Positions 1 to 9,024 of a stretch of 64,000 nt of DNA are shown here, one piece after another. Position 1 is the first letter of the stretch. Each line of letters starts with the position of its first letter. The position numbers and the translations under genes were made by a program. Origin of the DNA: CAYMAI01 sp964388445 (GTDB taxonomy: Bacteria; 4484-113; JAGGVC01); contig CAYMAI010000008.1 of assembly GCA_964388445.1 (NCBI GenBank), positions 83,848-147,847 on the forward strand, given 5' to 3'. The notes under the pieces were generated by a model that did not search any database, was not told where the DNA came from, and saw only the letters and a list, made by a program, of their open reading frames with translations.

Positions 1-466
1 GATAGCGAATCAGAAAATCCCCGCTCCACTTTATGTTGCCAATGCGCTTTTCGACTTCATCCACGCGCAAGCCGAGGTCTTCGACCGTGGATTCGAGCGC
101 GGAAATGCTCGCGGTATTCGCGTCCACTTGGCTTCGGATTTCGGCGAGTTCCGAGCCGAATTCGCTTTCGAGAGCCGCCAGCGTCGCTTGAACGTCTGCG
201 CCTCCGCCCATTTTTTCCACGTACGCGATGACGCGGTTAAGTGCGATGGCGAACTCGTATCTCGTAAGGTTGCGCCCGCCCTGGAATTCGTTTCCGGGAT
301 AGCCTTCTAGAATTCCGGACTCCATCATGTACTTGACCGCGCTCCATGCCCAATGGTCCGCCGGAAGGTCGTTCGGCGGAAACGTGTTGTTGCTTTGCCC
401 GAACGCGCCGCTTGAAGCGAAAACCAATCCGGCCGCAATAATCGCAACGAAAATCAGCTTTTTCAT
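1..466 (-). CDS. SLH-domain outer-membrane porin-like protein (partial, C-terminus off the left edge)
   Basis: Only the first 155 codons are in the window; the frame runs open through base 1. ATG at 466 has GAGGTG eight bases upstream. Visible order: a signal peptide (about residues 1-23, starting MKKLIFVAIIAAG), one SLH domain (about 33-80, with DHWAWSAVKYMMESG and the TRYEFAIALNRVI segment), a predicted coiled coil (about 90-145), then WSGDFLIRY, which may begin a barrel. This order is that of SLH porins of the OmpM/SlpA type, in which the SLH domain grips a cell-wall polymer and the barrel sits in the outer membrane. The barrel itself lies outside the window and is inferred. The lipoprotein gene upstream ends 34 bases before this start, so the two are probably co-transcribed. 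Confidence 0.8.
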   Translation of the reverse strand, partial: MKKLIFVAIIAAGLVFASSGAFGQSNNTFPPNDLPADHWAWSAVKYMMESGILEGYPGNEFQGGRNLTRYEFAIALNRVIAYVEKMGGGADVQATLAALESEFGSELAEIRSQVDANTASISALESTVEDLGLRVDEVEKRIGNIKWSGDFLIRY

Positions 467-500
467 AGTCTTTTCACCTCTCTGGATTTCCTTCGCAGCC

Positions 501-974
501 TCAGCCGGCGATTGCGAAATTGCCGCCAAGTCCGCTCGCTCCGAGCGGAAGCGTAACGATCGCCGTAGAGCCGTCGACCACAGCCTTTACACCGGCGAAC
601 GATATCCATGTCTGATGTTCGACGTCGAACCACATCAGGTTCAGCTCCGCTCCGTCGCTATACGTTCCAGCAATCGGAAACGTGATTACCGTCGAACTCG
701 TCGTCTGGCCGCCTGGGACCCAAATGAATCCCGAGCCTACCTTCGTAAAGCCTCCGCCGAGCGGAATCTGGTCGGCATCTTCTTCCAGAATGTCCGAAAT
801 CGTGATGACTCCGCCTGTCCAGTTCGCCACGGCGATTTTGAGTCCACTGCCCGTCGCGGCGGTTCCGTTTTTGCCCGAATTCACTGTCACGACGCTTGTC
901 GTGGACGTGCAGGACGCAAAGAACGCCAGCGCGAGAAGCGCAAGCACAAAGCTCAAAACCCGTAAATTCTTCAT
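501..974 (-). CDS. Small lipoprotein of unknown function (157 aa)
   Basis: The start is ATG at 974, preceded by AGGAGAAGGAGG; a longer upstream frame exists but would put about 34 residues before the signal sequence. The protein begins MKNLRVLSFVLALLALAFF and has a lipobox-like FASC at about residues 19-22, so it is probably a lipoprotein. The mature part is beta-rich and Gly/Thr-rich (ISDILEEDADQIPLGGG, a Trp-rich centre, then LPLGASGLGGNFAIAG at the end). I do not recognise the family. It sits 34 bases upstream of the SLH porin gene on the same strand and may be co-expressed with it as an envelope component. Confidence 0.75.
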   Translation of the reverse strand: MKNLRVLSFVLALLALAFFASCTSTTSVVTVNSGKNGTAATGSGLKIAVANWTGGVITISDILEEDADQIPLGGGFTKVGSGFIWVPGGQTTSSTVITFPIAGTYSDGAELNLMWFDVEHQTWISFAGVKAVVDGSTAIVTLPLGASGLGGNFAIAG

Positions 975-1192
975 CCTCCTTCTCCTGAGTAAAGGAATTT
1001 CGCAGGCGGACGTTGCGCAGCGATTCACGGCATTCAAAATAAATTCACGCAATGCCGCGCCGTATCCGCATAGCAACTTGATTTATGCATATGAACGCGT
1101 GAAAAACAAGAAATTCGAGTGAAACGCGTCACAAACAAGTTACATTAGGCTCAAGTTCAAATAATCCGATTTCAATAGGATTTATCGGATTT

Positions 1193-2416
1193 TCACCCGC
1201 GAATTGCATTAATGACTTTAACAATTGCACCGCAGACGTTTTTTACGTCCTCCCTGCTCATCGATGGAAAGAGCGGAAGCGATATCAACTTTGTGCCCGC
1301 CTCCGCAGCCACCGGAAAGTCCTCGCCCACCCAACTAAACCTGTTTTTGTAATAAGAAAACTCGAAAACCGGCACGAAATGGACATAGCCCTGAACGTTT
1401 TCCTTAAGCAGTAAACCCAAAAATTCGTTTCTCGCAGCCGCCAATTTTGCGGCGTTCAACTTGCAAACGAAAATATGATATGCGCTCTCGCAATTCTCTC
1501 GAACGCCAAGCGGCTCAAGTTCGGGTACGGCATCCAGAAACTCGCGATAATCGTCACATAACCACTTCCGGCTGGCGTGAAAACCTTCGATTTTCTGAAG
1601 CTGATGAATTCCAATCGCCGCCTGTATGTCGAACATATTGTATTTAAAGCCCGGAAGTTCCACGTCGTAAAGCTCGAACCCGATTCCTTCATAGCGCTGC
1701 CAGGCGTTTTTACTCATCCCGTGCAGGCTGAATACACGCGCTTTTTCCAGCGATTCCGCGCTGCGGCATACCAGCATTCCGCCTTCGCCGGTCGTAATGT
1801 TTTTCGTGGCGTAAAAGCTGTAACACGCGTAATCCCCGAACGTCCCTACGCGCCGGCCGCGATATTTGGCTTCGATGGCATGCGCGCAATCTTCGATGAC
1901 GATTAGCCCATGTTTTTTTGCGATAGCGCAAATCGAGTCCATCTCGCATGGATGACCTGCGTAATGGACGGGAACAATCGCCTTTGTTTTCTCCGTAATA
2001 GCGGCTTCGATTTTCGTTTCGTCGATGCAAAGCGTGTCGGAATGAACGTCCACGAGCACGGGCGTCGCGCCGGTATGTTCTATTACGTTCACCGTCGCCG
2101 CAAAGGTTATCGGCGTCGTGATTACTTCGTCGCCCGCTCCGACGCCCGCAACCGCCAAAGCCGTATGCAGCGCGGCCGTGCAGGAATTAAGCCCGAGGGC
2201 GTAAACCGGCGGACTAAGTTTATGCGGCTCGCCGTCTGCGACGTACCGGGCGAAATCGCTTTCAAATCGCGTCGTTAGCGGGCCGCGTGTCAGCCAGCCC
2301 GATTGCAGGCAGTTTTTCAGCTCCTCTATTTCCTCCAGCCCGAAGCTGGCCCTGTGAAGCGGAATTAAGTCGCCGCAATACGGACTGCCGCCTTTTGCCG
2401 CAAGTTCTTCGGTCAA
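1193..2416 (-). CDS. DegT/DnrJ/EryC1/StrS family PLP-dependent aminotransferase
   Basis: A 407-residue sugar aminotransferase-like enzyme, the usual family length. Such enzymes transfer an amino group from glutamate to a nucleotide-activated keto sugar, generally for cell-surface glycans. The PLP lysine is about residue 205 in SFYATKNITTGEGG, and the cofactor Asp is in VIEDCAHAIE at about 176. The early LNSCTAALHTAL block and the ITTPITFAATVN block are family hallmarks. I chose TTG at 2416 because AAGGAG lies seven bases upstream and a TATAAT box at 2440-2445 would start transcription near 2433. The longer frame beginning with TTG at 2440 overlaps that box. No other sugar-pathway gene is adjacent, so the substrate is unknown. 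The closest functional types would be ArnB- or PseC-like. Confidence 0.9.
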   Translation of the reverse strand: MTEELAAKGGSPYCGDLIPLHRASFGLEEIEELKNCLQSGWLTRGPLTTRFESDFARYVADGEPHKLSPPVYALGLNSCTAALHTALAVAGVGAGDEVITTPITFAATVNVIEHTGATPVLVDVHSDTLCIDETKIEAAITEKTKAIVPVHYAGHPCEMDSICAIAKKHGLIVIEDCAHAIEAKYRGRRVGTFGDYACYSFYATKNITTGEGGMLVCRSAESLEKARVFSLHGMSKNAWQRYEGIGFELYDVELPGFKYNMFDIQAAIGIHQLQKIEGFHASRKWLCDDYREFLDAVPELEPLGVRENCESAYHIFVCKLNAAKLAAARNEFLGLLLKENVQGYVHFVPVFEFSYYKNRFSWVGEDFPVAAEAGTKLISLPLFPSMSREDVKNVCGAIVKVINAIRG

Positions 2417-2439
2417 TTCGGTTCTCCTTGGACGCTTCA

Positions 2440-2445
2440 ATTATA
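2440..2445 (-). promoter_or_regulatory. -10 box of the aminotransferase gene
   Basis: TATAAT read on the minus strand, 24 bases before the TTG start at 2416. It leaves a leader of about 17 bases that still contains the AAGGAG ribosome-binding site. No convincing -35 box was seen. Confidence 0.5.
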
Positions 2446-2519
2446 TCGGCAACGAAGCTCCCTTATAAAGCGCCGTATCGGTTATACTCGTGCCGCCCGA
2501 AGGGGCAGAGGGGATTTCA

Positions 2520-5054
2520 ATGAAGTTTTGCAGACTGCCGGTTATCGTGCCGCTTGTATTTGTTGCGGCATTTATGCTGTCCGGCGCGCCGATGGCGCAA
2601 AGCGGCGTTTACCTCGGCGTGCGTCACGTACCGTCGTCCGACCCGCCCGGAATGCTGTTAAGCGTTATACTCGATTCGCCGGGTTATATCGGCGGGCTTC
2701 GCACTGGCGACGTAGCAATTTCGCTCGGCGGCGTATCAGTCGGGACGGACGGTTCGAAATATGCCGGCATTCTCGCGGACGCGCTTTCGGGTAAAGCGCC
2801 GGGCGATAAATTGGCTGTAAAAGTGATTCGAAGCGGGCCGGTTTTCGATATTAAAATTAACGGCGCTTCCGTAACGCTCGATTTTCCGCTTCAGGAACTT
2901 CCTCAGTTTATTCTCGATTCGAAGCCGGGGGACATAATCGAAGTCGTTTCGAGAAACGAGACGCGCGAACTTTCGTTCGAAATCGTTTTGGGAACTCGCC
3001 CGGAATGCGGACGCGGGAATATTCCTCCGAATTCGGCGCTTTTTCCGCATCTTCCAGCCGGGCTTACTGACGTACGGCGCCTCATTGACTTTCTCGTGGA
3101 CGAAACCGGCACGCGCGAGCAATATGAAGACTTGAAATCCCGGCTTGACGGTCGCGCCACTCCAAACGACGGTTTCAGGCTTCCGCTCGTTTCATATCTT
3201 TTGCGCGACGGTCTGCAAGGCGAATCAGCGGTGCGAGATATATCTGGCGAAATGGAAATTGCCGCAGGCGAAGGCATCGCGGGAGCGCGCAGAATTCACG
3301 GCAATATCGCCGAGTTAATGAATGCACCGCTAGCCGATTTTGAATACGCTTATCCCTCTGACCAATCCGCCGAACGCCACATCGAATGGCTGAAAGCAGT
3401 GCTTTTCGAAGCTGCGAGGCTTTCGCGTGAAGCCTTCGCCGACTTCACGCCGGACGAAATCACTTTTCTGGAGCAAACTCGCGAAGGATTGACCGAAGTT
3501 TTCAAGGAAGAAAACTACATAGACTCCGATGAAAATCCGAAAAGATTCCGCGATAACGTCAGACTCATCGAGCTTGCCCGCCGCGTAGATTACTCGAAAC
3601 TTATGCAGGCTCAAGCGGTTCTTCTTCAAATCGCCGACGACGAATATCTTACGAGACTTCGCGGCGACCTTATGGCGGCGTTTGCGGATACGCTTGCGAA
3701 CGGCATTCTGTACGAAGAAGAAACGCCTCTGGGCTGGATTGTAATTCAGGGCGCGGGCCGTACGTGGCGCAATCTTTCCACCGACCCGGCGCAGTACAGA
3801 CATGATTTGCTCGTTATCGACTTAGGCGGCGACGATTTTTATTCGACGCGCGCCGGCGGCGGTTTCTCGCATGAATTTCCGGTCGGCGTTCTTATCGATT
3901 TCGACGGGAACGACGCCTACGAATCTACCCTCCATTATTCGCAAGGCAGCGGCTCGATGGGCTGCGGGCTTCTTATCGACGCGGCCGGCAACGACAGCTA
4001 TATCGGCACGCAGTGGGCGCAGGGCACGGGTTTTCTCGGTTGCGGCGCGCTTATCGACGCGGCGGGCGACGACGTGTTTCGCGGCCACGAATTTGCGCAG
4101 TCCGCAGCTATTTTCGGCAGTTCTTTTATCTACGATATTTCCGGCGACGACAGGATGGACGCTCACGCGAAATCCCAGGCTTTCGGCGGCGCTCGCTCGG
4201 TAGCGCTCGTTGTTGACGCCGACGGCAATGACAGCCGATACGCAAAGGGAACGTATGCCACCGGATACGGCGATCCGGGCATTTTCGACGCGTGGAGTCA
4301 AGGCTGCGGAGACGGCTTTCGGCAATACGCTTCCGGCGGCATCGCGGGAATAATCGATTTCGGCGGCGACGACTATTTCGAGGCAGGCAACTTCGCGACC
4401 GGCGGCGGTTATTACTACGGCTTCGGGTTCATTCATAGCGCCGCGGGAAACGACAGGTACGTGGGCAGCAGATACAATCAGGGTTTCTGCGCTCATCAGG
4501 CTGTGGGCGTTTTCCTCGACGACGCGGGAAACGACGTGTACGACACGCGACAGGGAGTCGCTCAAGGTCTGGCGTGGGACGAATGTGCCACGATTTTCAT
4601 AGACGGCGGCGGCGACGACATTTATCATGGCGGCACGGGTTTCAGTCAAGGCGCAAGCGCGCACAACGCCATATGCGTTTTCTGGGACAAAGGCGGCGAC
4701 GACGTTTACGATTATCCGCCCGGTCAGGCGCGGGCGGGCGGTAACGATTATCACGGAGGAACGTCGCTTTCGATTTTCATCGACAGCGGAGGCGGCCGCG
4801 ACCTTTATAACTGGAATGTTTCGGCGGTAACTCCGCAAATTGCCGAGGACGGAAACGGCGGTGAAGTTTTGGATGAAAACGGCGATGCGATTTCTTTAAC
4901 GGACTCCGCGCCGCCCGCAGGCAACGATTTAATAACCGGATGGCCCGAGTTCGGGTTTTTCTGCGATTTGCCGGGCGAATTATCCGATGCGATTTCCGGA
5001 GGCGCGTGGCGAAGCCTGTTTATAAAACCCAACTTTGGCGAGTCGAAATCATAG
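2520..5054 (+). CDS. Exported PDZ-domain protein with a tandem Asp/Gly (GGDD-type) repeat domain
   Basis: 844 residues from ATG 2520, which has AGAGGGG upstream; a TATACT box lies at 2483-2488. Signal peptide about residues 1-27 (MKFCRLPVIVPLVFVAAFML). A PDZ-like domain follows (about 30-110: SPGYIGGLRTGDVAISLGG). A mostly helical middle part runs to about residue 400. Then come about eleven repeats (about 430-765) carrying the core ID-x-x-G-(G/N/D)-D-x-(Y/F), for example IDAAGNDSYIGTQWAQGTG. The acidic Asp-Gly-Asn-Asp turns suggest a calcium-binding solenoid, which is inference. No catalytic site was recognised. The PDZ part resembles those of periplasmic proteases, but no protease domain is present. 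It stands alone between the divergent aminotransferase gene and ispA. I would call it a cell-envelope or periplasmic structural protein of unknown role. Confidence 0.85.
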   Translation: MKFCRLPVIVPLVFVAAFMLSGAPMAQSGVYLGVRHVPSSDPPGMLLSVILDSPGYIGGLRTGDVAISLGGVSVGTDGSKYAGILADALSGKAPGDKLAVKVIRSGPVFDIKINGASVTLDFPLQELPQFILDSKPGDIIEVVSRNETRELSFEIVLGTRPECGRGNIPPNSALFPHLPAGLTDVRRLIDFLVDETGTREQYEDLKSRLDGRATPNDGFRLPLVSYLLRDGLQGESAVRDISGEMEIAAGEGIAGARRIHGNIAELMNAPLADFEYAYPSDQSAERHIEWLKAVLFEAARLSREAFADFTPDEITFLEQTREGLTEVFKEENYIDSDENPKRFRDNVRLIELARRVDYSKLMQAQAVLLQIADDEYLTRLRGDLMAAFADTLANGILYEEETPLGWIVIQGAGRTWRNLSTDPAQYRHDLLVIDLGGDDFYSTRAGGGFSHEFPVGVLIDFDGNDAYESTLHYSQGSGSMGCGLLIDAAGNDSYIGTQWAQGTGFLGCGALIDAAGDDVFRGHEFAQSAAIFGSSFIYDISGDDRMDAHAKSQAFGGARSVALVVDADGNDSRYAKGTYATGYGDPGIFDAWSQGCGDGFRQYASGGIAGIIDFGGDDYFEAGNFATGGGYYYGFGFIHSAAGNDRYVGSRYNQGFCAHQAVGVFLDDAGNDVYDTRQGVAQGLAWDECATIFIDGGGDDIYHGGTGFSQGASAHNAICVFWDKGGDDVYDYPPGQARAGGNDYHGGTSLSIFIDSGGGRDLYNWNVSAVTPQIAEDGNGGEVLDENGDAISLTDSAPPAGNDLITGWPEFGFFCDLPGELSDAISGGAWRSLFIKPNFGESKS
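3810..4812 (+). repeat. Protein-level tandem repeats (Asp/Gly solenoid) in the PDZ protein
   Basis: About eleven units of roughly 28-37 codons. Each has a hydrophobic strand ending in Ile/Val/Phe-Asp or similar, then Gly-(Gly/Asn/Asp)-Asp, an aromatic residue, and a Gln-Gly or Ala-Gly stretch. The DNA shows the same periodicity through recurring ggcggcgacgac-like blocks. Spacing is irregular, so ancient rather than recent duplication is likely. Confidence 0.7.
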
Positions 5055-5124
5055 CGCAGAAAAAATTACACGGCGATAAAGCGCGGTCGAAAGCCGATTC
5101 GCGTTCGGATTAGAGATTCAGCCG

Positions 5125-5133
5125 TGATACGAT
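5125..5133 (+). promoter_or_regulatory. Extended -10 (TGATACGAT) of ispA, probably leaderless
   Basis: TG at 5125-5126, one spacer base, TACGAT at 5128-5133. The GTG start of ispA follows seven bases later, which is where transcription would begin. No ribosome-binding site lies in the gap. Confidence 0.45.
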
Positions 5134-5140
5134 TGAACCG

Positions 5141-6028
5141 GTGAACCACGCGCTTCAGGAATTTATCGGCGGCGCCCGAAGGGCGGTGAACGCCGAACTC
5201 ACACGGCTTACAAGCGGCTGGTACAACGTGCAGACGCTTCAGGAAGCCGTTTCTCACGCGCTTTGGGGCGGGAAAAGATTGCGGCCGATACTCGCGCTAT
5301 TGTCCGCGAAAACAATCAAGCCCGGAATCGAAATCGAACCTTACATTCCGGTCGTGTGCGCGCTTGAACTTGTACATATATTTACTCTCGTTCACGACGA
5401 TCTGCCCGAAATGGACGATGCGAAAACCCGACACGGCCACGATTGCACGCATATCAAGTATGGTGCCGGAGTAGGTGTGCTGGCGGGAGATGCTCTATTA
5501 AATCAGGCTTTCGGCATTTTGCAATCCGTACTCATTCCGGAATTAAAGCCCGAACGGCGGCTTGCGATTATCGGACATGTCGCGCGTGCCTGTGCAACGG
5601 TGGTGGAAGGTCAAGTGCTAGACCTCGAACTTGCCGGAAAAACAGCCGGCATCGAAGCAATCGAAAACCTGCATTTGATGAAAACCGCGGCGCTTTTGGA
5701 GGGATGCTGCCAAACAGGCGTCGAAATCGCCGGAGGCGGCGAAAAGGACGTTGCATGTTTATCCTCATTCGCGAGGCATTTCGGGCTTGCTTACCAAATA
5801 AAGGACGACCTATTAAGCTTTTCGGGAGACGAAAAAGTGGTTGGCAAATCGCTCAAGTCTGACGAGGAAAAGGAAAAACCTACCTATCCCAGGATCTTGG
5901 GCGAAAAAAAATCCTTTGAATATCTGGAATTTCACACTAGCGAAGCCATAAGTTCGATAGCTTGCTATGGAGACGGCGCGGAATTGCTGTCGGAACTGGC
6001 TCGCTGGGGCAAAAACAGGGATATGTAG
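5141..6028 (+). CDS. ispA: Farnesyl/geranyl diphosphate synthase (short-chain polyprenyl synthetase)
   Basis: 295 residues, normal for the family. It condenses isopentenyl diphosphate with allylic diphosphates to give farnesyl (possibly geranylgeranyl) diphosphate in the cytosol. The first Asp-rich motif is DDLPEMD at about residue 86, with the two extra residues typical of bacterial farnesyl diphosphate synthases. The second is YQIKDDLLSFSGD at about 220. GKRLRP at about 44-49 binds isopentenyl diphosphate. The start is GTG 5141, seven bases after an extended -10 box, so the mRNA is probably leaderless. dxs follows after nine bases, making a small isoprenoid operon. The product chain length cannot be settled from sequence alone. 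Confidence 0.93.
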   Translation: MNHALQEFIGGARRAVNAELTRLTSGWYNVQTLQEAVSHALWGGKRLRPILALLSAKTIKPGIEIEPYIPVVCALELVHIFTLVHDDLPEMDDAKTRHGHDCTHIKYGAGVGVLAGDALLNQAFGILQSVLIPELKPERRLAIIGHVARACATVVEGQVLDLELAGKTAGIEAIENLHLMKTAALLEGCCQTGVEIAGGGEKDVACLSSFARHFGLAYQIKDDLLSFSGDEKVVGKSLKSDEEKEKPTYPRILGEKKSFEYLEFHTSEAISSIACYGDGAELLSELARWGKNRDM

Positions 6029-6037
6029 TATCCTAAT

Positions 6038-7987
6038 ATGTCAGCCGCGAACACTCCGGCAGACAACATAGCTATGGGCATACTTGAAAAAATAAACTCG
6101 CCGGCCGATTTGAAGCGGCTTGCGGGCGACGAATTGCAGCAGCTTGCCGACGAGCTGCGCGCATTTATTATCGCGAACGTCAGTGAATCCGGCGGCCATC
6201 TAGCGCCGTCGCTCGGAGCGCTCGAAATCATCGTCGCGCTTCATTACATTTTCGACTCTCCGTGGGACAGGATTATTTACGACACTGGCCACCAAGCATA
6301 CGCCCACAAGATTATCTGCGGAAGACGCGACTCGTTCACGTCGCTTAGAAAATACGGCGGTATCGGCGGTTTTATTCGGCCGGAGGAGAGCGAACACGAC
6401 ATCTTCGAGGTAGGTCATGCATCGACCAGCATCGCCGCCGCAATGGGGTTTGCGCGAGCCGCCGAGCTGAAGGGTGAGGACCGGCACACTATCGCGCTAA
6501 TCGGCGACGGAGCTATGACGGGCGGACTGGCGCTCGCGGCGATGAACAACAGCGAAATCGGCACCGGCAAGCTCATTGTCATCCTCAACGACAACGGCAT
6601 GAGCATCGCGCCGAACGTGGGGAAAATCAGCCGTGTGCTTTCGAATCTTCGCCAGCGCACGGATATGCGGCTTTTGAACAGACTTATCGCCGACGTCGTA
6701 AAACTTATTCCCGTGGGCGGTAAAACGCTCGAAGAAGCGTGGACAAAACTCAAGCAGTCGCTTTTATATTTTGTCAGCCCGTACGCGTCGAAGGCAGTAT
6801 TCGACTCGTGGGGTATGAAGTACTTCGGTCCCTATGACGGGCACGACTTGAAAAACTTAGTTAGGGTTTTCAAGAAAATCAAAGGCGTGGAAGGCCCTGC
6901 GCTTGTGCATTTGCTAACCGTCAAAGGAAAAGGTTACGTCCCCGCCGAAAAGCAGCCTACCGTATGGCACGGCGTCGGCAAGTTCAACAAAGTCGCCGGC
7001 AAAATAGAAAAGAAATCGTCCGTCAAATCCTATACGGAAATTTTCGCAGAAACGCTGATCGACCTTGCGCACGAAGACAAACGAATCGTCGCTATCACCG
7101 CGGCGATGCCGCAGGGTACCGGCCTAGACAAATTCCAACAGCAGTTTCCCTCCAGATTTTTCGACGTCGGGATTGCTGAAGACTTCGCGGTTACTTTTGC
7201 CGCAGGGCTCGCAAAAAGCGGAATGAGGCCGGTCGCGGCAATTTATTCCACGTTTTTGCAGCGTGCATTCGACCAGGTGATACACGACGTCGGCATTCAA
7301 AATATTCCGGTCGTTTTCGCCCTCGACCGCGCCGGTCTTGTCGGCGAGGACGGCGCCACGCATCACGGATATTTCGATTTGTCATATTTAAACCTAATTC
7401 CGAACTACACGATTGCGGCGCCGTGCGACGAGGACGAGCTTCGCCACATGTTGCATACCGCGATTTTGCACGAAACAGGCCCGATATCCATCAGGTATCC
7501 GCGCGGAAGCGCGCTGGGCGTACCGCTTTCGGATAAGCTCGAAAAGCTGCGCATCGGCTCATGGTCGGAAAAGCGAAAGGGCGACGCCGCCTGTGTAATC
7601 GCAATAGGCGCCATGGTCGGCGCATCGCTCGAGGCTGCTGAAAAACTTTCGGCAAAGGGTATAGAACTTGAAGTCGTCAACGCGCGGTTTCTTAAGCCGA
7701 TGGACGAAGATTTTCTCGCCAAAATTCACGGAAAATTCCGACACGTTATTACGGTCGAAGAAAACATGAAAAAAGGGGGGCTTGGCGACGCCGTTCTCGG
7801 ATGGATGACGGACCGCGCCGGAAAACCACCCAGAATTTTGAAAATCGGTTTGCCCGACCGATTTGTACTTCACGGAAACCAGAACGTGCTCAGAAAGGAA
7901 CTCGGCCTCGACCCCTGCGGAATGGAAGCCTCTATCGAAGCATGGTTGAAAACTCAGACAGAAATCAAACACTATGAAGTAATTTAG
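6038..7987 (+). CDS. dxs: 1-deoxy-D-xylulose-5-phosphate synthase
   Basis: 649 residues, close to the usual 620-650. It condenses pyruvate with glyceraldehyde 3-phosphate, using thiamine diphosphate, in the first step of the MEP isoprenoid pathway. Family signatures are DTGHQAYAHKIICGR near residue 83, the thiamine diphosphate motif GDGAMTGGLALAAMNN at about 155-170, and LDRAGLVGEDGATHHG in the pyrimidine-binding domain at about 430. The C-terminal transketolase-like domain ends near HGNQNVLRKELGLD. It begins nine bases after the ispA stop and shares its operon. An alternative ATG at 6074 lacks support because the SESGGHLAPSLG region needs the upstream helix. The enzyme supplies the precursors used by IspA. 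Confidence 0.96.
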   Translation: MSAANTPADNIAMGILEKINSPADLKRLAGDELQQLADELRAFIIANVSESGGHLAPSLGALEIIVALHYIFDSPWDRIIYDTGHQAYAHKIICGRRDSFTSLRKYGGIGGFIRPEESEHDIFEVGHASTSIAAAMGFARAAELKGEDRHTIALIGDGAMTGGLALAAMNNSEIGTGKLIVILNDNGMSIAPNVGKISRVLSNLRQRTDMRLLNRLIADVVKLIPVGGKTLEEAWTKLKQSLLYFVSPYASKAVFDSWGMKYFGPYDGHDLKNLVRVFKKIKGVEGPALVHLLTVKGKGYVPAEKQPTVWHGVGKFNKVAGKIEKKSSVKSYTEIFAETLIDLAHEDKRIVAITAAMPQGTGLDKFQQQFPSRFFDVGIAEDFAVTFAAGLAKSGMRPVAAIYSTFLQRAFDQVIHDVGIQNIPVVFALDRAGLVGEDGATHHGYFDLSYLNLIPNYTIAAPCDEDELRHMLHTAILHETGPISIRYPRGSALGVPLSDKLEKLRIGSWSEKRKGDAACVIAIGAMVGASLEAAEKLSAKGIELEVVNARFLKPMDEDFLAKIHGKFRHVITVEENMKKGGLGDAVLGWMTDRAGKPPRILKIGLPDRFVLHGNQNVLRKELGLDPCGMEASIEAWLKTQTEIKHYEVI

Positions 7988-8034
7988 CCGACTCGAATCG
8001 CTCGCCTTACCCCACTCAAATCCGTTCCCCAAAA

Positions 8035-8043
8035 TGTTACAAT
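8035..8043 (+). promoter_or_regulatory. Extended -10 (TGTTACAAT) of the CPBP gene
   Basis: TG at 8035-8036, then TACAAT at 8038-8043. The ATG at 8054 is ten bases downstream, so the leader would be only about three or four bases long. Confidence 0.4.
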
Positions 8044-8053
8044 ATTTAAAGGT

Positions 8054-8824
8054 ATGACGCCACTACTATTTCTTGCGCGCGCAGCTTTGGTCTACATAGC
8101 TCTGCAGGCGATTTTCGTTGTAATCGTAAAGTTCCTGCCCAAAACAGGCCTTCCCGGTCAAGTAAAACGCGTCGTCGTTGTCAACATTGTCAATCACCTT
8201 TTCTATATCGGCGTTGCCTCGCTCGGAATCGCGCTTTCGCCCGAAGCCGCAAAGATTACCGCCGCCGGCGCGATTTGGGCGGCCCCAGCCGGAATCGCTT
8301 TGGGTTTCTTTTTCTTTGTATCCTTCGAAGTGGCATCGAGGCTCGGCAGGAAAATCATGGGACAGGTATTGTTCGACCTTCAGGAGCTTGCCGTATCGCC
8401 TATTTTTCCCCGCCATATTTTGGTGCCGGGGCTTTTCAATTACGTAGTTTTGAAGCCGCTGTCGGAAGAGCTGCTTTTCCGGGGCGTAATGATAGGAGTG
8501 CTTTCTACCCAAATACACTGGGGCGTCGCGATTCTATTGACGGTTATCGTCGAAAATCTCCGCTATCCTCAGCTTACGTGGCTTGGGAAAAATACGCTTC
8601 GAGCCATTATTCCCGGCCTCTTGTTCCTAATTTCTCCCACAATACTCTTAACAATGGCGATGGGTATCATGGCGCATGCGCTCGGCGCAGTCGCACAAAC
8701 TTCGAGAGTGCGAAAACTGGCCGAATCGCTCGGCGGCAAAACCGGCGAAAAGGAAATCGCCGAATTTCTGACCCGCCAGGCCTCAACAGGAAAAACCGGA
8801 AACAAAAGCGACAAGGAAAGCTGA
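8054..8824 (+). CDS. CPBP-family (Abi/CAAX-like) intramembrane protein
   Basis: 256 residues with about seven hydrophobic segments. The first glutamate motif of the CPBP family (EExxxR) is present as LSEELLFRG at about residue 137. A later MAHALGA could supply the third-motif histidine, but the usual second motif FxxxH is not evident (VENLRYPQLTW stands there). The protein may therefore be a divergent or inactive member. CPBP proteins are membrane glutamic proteases, including prenyl-protein CAAX endopeptidases. The tail is charged (TGNKSDKES). It follows dxs by 66 bases with its own extended -10 box. A CAAX-type role beside isoprenoid genes is tempting but unproven. Confidence 0.75.
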   Translation: MTPLLFLARAALVYIALQAIFVVIVKFLPKTGLPGQVKRVVVVNIVNHLFYIGVASLGIALSPEAAKITAAGAIWAAPAGIALGFFFFVSFEVASRLGRKIMGQVLFDLQELAVSPIFPRHILVPGLFNYVVLKPLSEELLFRGVMIGVLSTQIHWGVAILLTVIVENLRYPQLTWLGKNTLRAIIPGLLFLISPTILLTMAMGIMAHALGAVAQTSRVRKLAESLGGKTGEKEIAEFLTRQASTGKTGNKSDKES

Positions 8825-8977
8825 AGTCAGTCGGATTATCGAACGCGAAGCTGCCGTTTTAAAAAACGCGATAAGGGCTGTGGATAACTCGTGGACAACT
8901 TTGAAACCGGCAGCGGGAAAGCGGACTTGCAAAACTTTGAACTTTTTTCCGCCGCGGTTTGCATTTGCGGATAAGTA

Positions 8978-8986
8978 TGCTATTAT
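8978..8986 (+). promoter_or_regulatory. Extended -10 (TGCTATTAT) of the 9025 gene
   Basis: TG 8978-8979, TATTAT 8981-8986. Transcription would start near 8993, leaving a leader of about 30 bases that contains GAGGAG ahead of the ATG at 9025. Confidence 0.45.
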
Positions 8987-9024
8987 CGGTCGTCTAAATT
9001 TGCTGTTTTTCGAGGAGCGGCTAG

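Noticed and set aside
3822..4838. Long minus-strand open frame inside the PDZ/repeat protein gene
   Set aside because: It mirrors the codon pattern of the repeats, is Val/Arg-rich and has no ribosome-binding site; the plus-strand gene explains the openness.
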